In this document: in pieces, positions 4,887 through 7,248 of the stretch
Numbering within the stretch: position 1 is the stretch's first letter
Layout: every line of letters starts with the position of its first letter
Origin: Methanosarcinales archaeon
Lineage (GTDB): Archaea; Halobacteriota; Methanosarcinia; Methanosarcinales; Methanogasteraceae
Assembly: GCA_030594905.1 (NCBI GenBank)
Contig: JAUVEF010000058.1
Span: 1 to 7,248 of the forward strand
Direction of reading: 5' to 3'
Length of the DNA: 7,248 nt
Translations under genes and position numbers: made by a program
Notes under the pieces: generated by a model
What the model saw: only the letters and a program-made list of their open reading frames with translations
The model's database searches: none
What the model was told of the DNA's origin: nothing

Positions 4887-5450
4887 TCACCGCATTGACT
4901 CCAGTGCTGAGATCGCCATCTGCCGATATTGCTCCATATCCAGCGAATAATGCTCCTGCACCATCTCGATACTCGGTGAACTCCCTGCCTCTAATTCCCT
5001 GATCCGGTCAAGCGTCTGTCTCGCCGTCTCAAGCACCCATCGATCACGGGTCTCGGCATCCACGACCGTTATAGTCTCCGGACGGATTGATGTCACCACG
5101 CGTTCATCCTCTGTCGTGTACACGCCGACCTTCCCTACAACTGCCAGGAACGCAGGAACCTCCGCATCAGCGATCACGCGTGTCGCATCAGGCTGGTACT
5201 GTCCAGCATACACAAAGAACGTGCCTGTTGGGTCCGATATCCGCGCCCGCCAGTACTCGGCATCGGTGCCAATATCTTCTTTATCGGTGAGGGTGCCAAC
5301 GATGAAGACGCGATTAACCTTAGCTCCCGTGGGCGCCACCACATACTGGGGCGCATAAGCATCTTCGAGGTCCCGTTCCAGCACAAGCGTTGTGTCCCTG
5401 AGTTCCTGCGCAAAGATCCGGTGTGCTACCTCTCTTGCAAAAGACGCCAT
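4887..5450 (-). CDS. RPA-associated OB-fold protein (COG3390 family)
   Basis: A 187-residue partner of archaeal replication protein A. COG3390 proteins are encoded next to RPA in many euryarchaea and in some species form part of the RPA complex. The N-terminus (REVAHRIFAQELRD) is helical. An OB fold follows at about 40-130, seen in KVNRVFIVGTLTDKEDIG, then WRARISDPTGTFFVYAGQYQ and PAFLAVVGKVGVY. A predicted helical C-terminus (WVLETARQTLDRIRELE onward) completes it. The ATG at 5450 comes one base after the RPA stop codon, with GAGGTGA six bases before it, so the two are co-translated. The ssDNA-binding role is inferred from the family and the operon. The gene is the last of its operon. Confidence 0.92.
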   Translation of the reverse strand: MASFAREVAHRIFAQELRDTTLVLERDLEDAYAPQYVVAPTGAKVNRVFIVGTLTDKEDIGTDAEYWRARISDPTGTFFVYAGQYQPDATRVIADAEVPAFLAVVGKVGVYTTEDERVVTSIRPETITVVDAETRDRWVLETARQTLDRIRELEAGSSPSIEMVQEHYSLDMEQYRQMAISALESMR

Positions 5451-5451
5451 A

Positions 5452-6684
5452 TCACGTCACCTCCGTAAGCAGAGAATCAATTTCATGATCCAGTGCCCCC
5501 TCTACCAACTGAACACTCTCGACCAGCAAGTATCGGTCAAGAACGCTCCCGGTCATGGCATAATATCTGCCAAGCAGCCGTTTCTTCATCTCATCCAGCA
5601 CCACGTTGTGGTCGAGCGCATCCACCGCCATCTCTTTTGCCTCGTCAAGCAGGATTCCGCTGATGTTTTCGGTGATTTCCCGATTGAAGAGTGCCTCCTG
5701 TACAATTGTGCCGTTATCCATCACCGCCTTAATGCGGAGATCGTGGAGCCCCTCTACATTTCCGTGCTCCATGCAGGTTCCTTTCATGAGCGCACGGTTG
5801 CACGTTGGGCACCGCCTGATAAGTCCGGAACCATCCTGAATGTGAACCATGGCACCTGTAAACTCTGCGGTAGAGTATCCGACCTCTATATCCTCGTCCA
5901 GTTCGTTGATCGATGAACTTTTGTTGAATTTCACGCTGAAACGCTCTTCAAACTCATCTGTCGTCAAATTCTCAAAGGAATAACTCTTTCCTTCTACAAG
6001 AGGTGGTAACTCTGATTTTGCCCACTTCACAAACTTTATCGTGCCGGTTTCATCGCCGATGAGACCAATCTGGTCGATCGACTCGTGTTCGTTATCCCAC
6101 AACTGCGTAACCTTCGCACGCAGGTTGATCCACTTGTTGCTCTCATTAATGTCGTCTATCGCAACCAGATGCGCTTCCATGTCCGGGGTTCCAATCTCCT
6201 CGTCCAGTTCTGAAATGCGCGTGGTTCGGTTCATCTTCACGCTGAAACGCCCCTCCCACTCATCAGTGGTCATATTCTCAAGGGAGTAGCTCTTTCCCTC
6301 AACAAGCGCCGGCAGATTGGATTTTGTCCATTTAACGAACTTGATCGTGCCTGTTTCATCTCCGATAAGCCCGATCTGGTTGATGGCTGGGGATGTGCTC
6401 TCCCACAACTGCGTAACCTTTGCACGCAGGTTGACCCACTGCTCAGCCTGATCGATGTCGGATATCTGCATGGGCGCTGCGCCCTCCGGCGTGCCATAAT
6501 AATCATCTCGTTTGATCCCGTGTTCCCGCAGGAAGTAGCTCACGACGCTTCGCTCTGCCTCTGCCGCCGGAACCTTGAATCGTTCAACCAGATCACGGAT
6601 GCGCCGTTCGATCTCCTGAGGTTCAATCTCGGCATTCAGTTCGAGGAACCGCTTTCGTATCTGTTCGGATGTTTCCTGAATCAT
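5452..6684 (-). CDS. rpa: Replication protein A, large subunit-like, with duplicated OB fold
   Basis: A 410-residue single-strand DNA-binding protein for replication and repair. A charged helical N-terminus (about 1-62) is followed by two OB folds, residues 83-164 and 185-266, which match at 60 of 82 positions by my count, including WxNLRAKVTQLW, QIGLIGDETGTIKFVKW and LVEGKSY. A third OB-like region (about 270-400) carries a zinc-binding set C292-x2-C295-x8-C304-x2-H307, as in other euryarchaeal RPAs. The start is set at 6684: AGAGG precedes that ATG by six to seven bases, whereas an in-frame ATG 14 codons upstream (6726) has no such signal. It is followed at once by the COG3390 gene. Whether the third OB fold binds DNA cannot be told from sequence. 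The two OB repeats are unusually similar. Confidence 0.94.
   Translation of the reverse strand: MIQETSEQIRKRFLELNAEIEPQEIERRIRDLVERFKVPAAEAERSVVSYFLREHGIKRDDYYGTPEGAAPMQISDIDQAEQWVNLRAKVTQLWESTSPAINQIGLIGDETGTIKFVKWTKSNLPALVEGKSYSLENMTTDEWEGRFSVKMNRTTRISELDEEIGTPDMEAHLVAIDDINESNKWINLRAKVTQLWDNEHESIDQIGLIGDETGTIKFVKWAKSELPPLVEGKSYSFENLTTDEFEERFSVKFNKSSSINELDEDIEVGYSTAEFTGAMVHIQDGSGLIRRCPTCNRALMKGTCMEHGNVEGLHDLRIKAVMDNGTIVQEALFNREITENISGILLDEAKEMAVDALDHNVVLDEMKKRLLGRYYAMTGSVLDRYLLVESVQLVEGALDHEIDSLLTEVT
5887..6438 (-). repeat. Tandem internal duplication in rpa, about 306-bp period
   Basis: Segments 6193-6438 and 5887-6132 encode matching OB folds offset by exactly 102 codons. At DNA level, long stretches are shared. 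For example, a 20-base run starting TCCCACAACTGCG occurs at 6401 and again at 6095, exactly 306 bases apart. The two units diverge most in the loop after the first strand (residues 95-102 and 197-204). Confidence 0.85.
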
Positions 6685-6927
6685 GGTCTTCCTCTGAGTA
6701 TCTAATTTGTACTTTCTCCTGAACATGCGGATAGATAAATGTGCTCAATGGGCGGGGTGAAAGTGATTCGTGTACCATATCGCGGCACTCAGAACTGATC
6801 CACTTCCGCCGGGTGTTTTCTTGTCTCGCGTGGTTTTAAAATTTATCCTTGCCATTTTTTACGAAAGGTTTAGATGGACTGATACCGATGAGAAAAACCA
6901 CTCCTCGCTGCAACGCAACAGGTCGAT
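6685..6927. promoter_or_regulatory. Divergent promoter region between rpa and the ferredoxin oxidoreductase gene
   Basis: The genes on both sides point outward, so both promoters should lie here. For rpa, ATTTATCTAT on the minus strand (6740-6731) is a TATA-like box that would place the transcription start near 6710, about 26 bases before the chosen ATG; this also argues against the 6726 start. For the + strand gene, there are two AT-rich candidates: TTTTAAAATTTATCC (about 6834-6848), and a BRE-like CGAAA followed by GGTTTAGAT (6862-6875). I cannot choose between them. No small gene is seen. Confidence 0.4.
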
Positions 6928-7248
6928 ATGCCCGAGATAACAATACACGGACGGGGCGGTCAGGGCGTGGTTGTGACCTCCCGAATACTTGGCACAGCAG
7001 CACTTTATGATGGGCTGTATGCGCAGGACTTCCCCCTCTATGGCGCTGCCAGACGGGGCGCGCCGGTCATGGCGTTTGTCCGAATCGACGAGGGGCCGAT
7101 CCTTCTGAGAGGGTACATCGCAAAGCCAAATATTCTAATACTGCTCGATGAATCGATAATCGAGGTCAAGGATGTCTTTTCAGACTTACCAGACGATTGC
7201 ACCATAATAATAAACACAACCCGGAGCGCAGGGGATTTTAAGGATGCG
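6928..7248 (+). CDS. porG: 2-oxoacid:ferredoxin oxidoreductase, gamma subunit, N-terminal part (3' end outside window)
   Basis: The first 107 residues of the gamma subunit of a pyruvate/2-oxoacid:ferredoxin oxidoreductase, which interconverts a 2-oxoacid, CoA and ferredoxin with acyl-CoA and CO2. Hallmarks are the N-terminal HGRGGQGVVVTSRIL (7-21), the FPLYGAARRGAPVMAF block (35-50) and the strand PNILILLDESII. The gamma domain helps to bind CoA and contacts the thiamine-binding subunits. The ATG at 6928 has AGG about five bases upstream and starts exactly where family members start. Delta, alpha and beta subunits are probably encoded beyond the window. GAARRGAP in place of the more usual GxERRGAP leaves open whether the substrate is pyruvate, 2-oxoglutarate or a branched 2-oxoacid, so the symbol is provisional. 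Confidence 0.88.
   Translation, partial: MPEITIHGRGGQGVVVTSRILGTAALYDGLYAQDFPLYGAARRGAPVMAFVRIDEGPILLRGYIAKPNILILLDESIIEVKDVFSDLPDDCTIIINTTRSAGDFKDA

Noticed and set aside
5392..5916. A 174-codon open frame on the + strand
   Set aside because: Antisense to the junction of rpa and the COG3390 gene; both opposing proteins are recognised by family.
6684..6726. Upstream ATG giving RPA a 14-residue extension
   Set aside because: No ribosome binding site precedes it, while the ATG at 6684 has AGAGG at good spacing; a TATA-like box at 6731-6740 would place the transcript start downstream of it.
6878..6897. C/D-box small RNA suggested by CTGA followed by CGATGAG
   Set aside because: These could be D' and C' elements, but no matching C box upstream or D box downstream at usual distance was found; the stretch lies in a promoter or leader region.

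Overview
This window is archaeal chromosomal DNA, most likely from an anaerobic methane-oxidising euryarchaeon of the ANME-1 (Methanophagales) type. At the left edge is the C-terminal third of McrA, the catalytic subunit of methyl-coenzyme M reductase. It carries extra cysteines, including two CC pairs, where methanogen McrA has none; a cysteine-rich McrA is a known ANME-1 trait. Archaeal RNA polymerase subunits (Rpo7/RpoE', Spt4), ribosomal proteins S24e and S27ae, an archaeal GTP-dependent dephospho-CoA kinase and archaeal RPA proteins confirm the domain. Every assignment here comes from reading translations by eye; no database search was run.

Layout: (1) 2-433, + strand: the mcrA 3' end, followed directly by a strong hairpin/T-tract terminator. 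(2) 434-784: a convergent intergenic gap with that terminator, an unusual symmetric ATTCG/CGAAT repeat array and a second hairpin that could terminate the opposing transcript. (3) 785-2322, - strand: a small zinc-ribbon protein translationally coupled to a two-domain KaiC-like ATPase whose catalytic glutamates are altered. (4) 2402-4699, - strand: a tightly packed information-processing operon read as rpoE (rpo7) > spt4 > dephospho-CoA kinase > S24e > S27ae > a lipoprotein. The S27ae gene is only 52 codons and easily missed. (5) 4700-4886: a gap with three separate inverted repeats upstream of rpoE. (6) 4887-6684, - strand: a two-gene single-strand-DNA-binding operon, a large RPA with two nearly identical tandem OB folds plus a zinc-finger OB fold, then its COG3390 partner. 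(7) 6685-6927: a divergent promoter region. (8) 6928-7248, + strand: the N-terminal part of a 2-oxoacid:ferredoxin oxidoreductase gamma subunit, running off the window.

The genes are mainly core functions: methane activation, transcription, translation, CoA synthesis, DNA replication/repair and 2-oxoacid metabolism. Most minus-strand genes overlap or abut their neighbours by 0-11 bases and have clear Shine-Dalgarno sequences, so translational coupling is probably general. I see no mobile element, CRISPR array, tRNA or rRNA. The least explained items are the KaiC-like/zinc-ribbon pair, the surface lipoprotein at the end of the ribosomal operon, and the palindromic non-coding DNA at 585-671 and 4736-4824. 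None of these amounts to a demonstrated new system.
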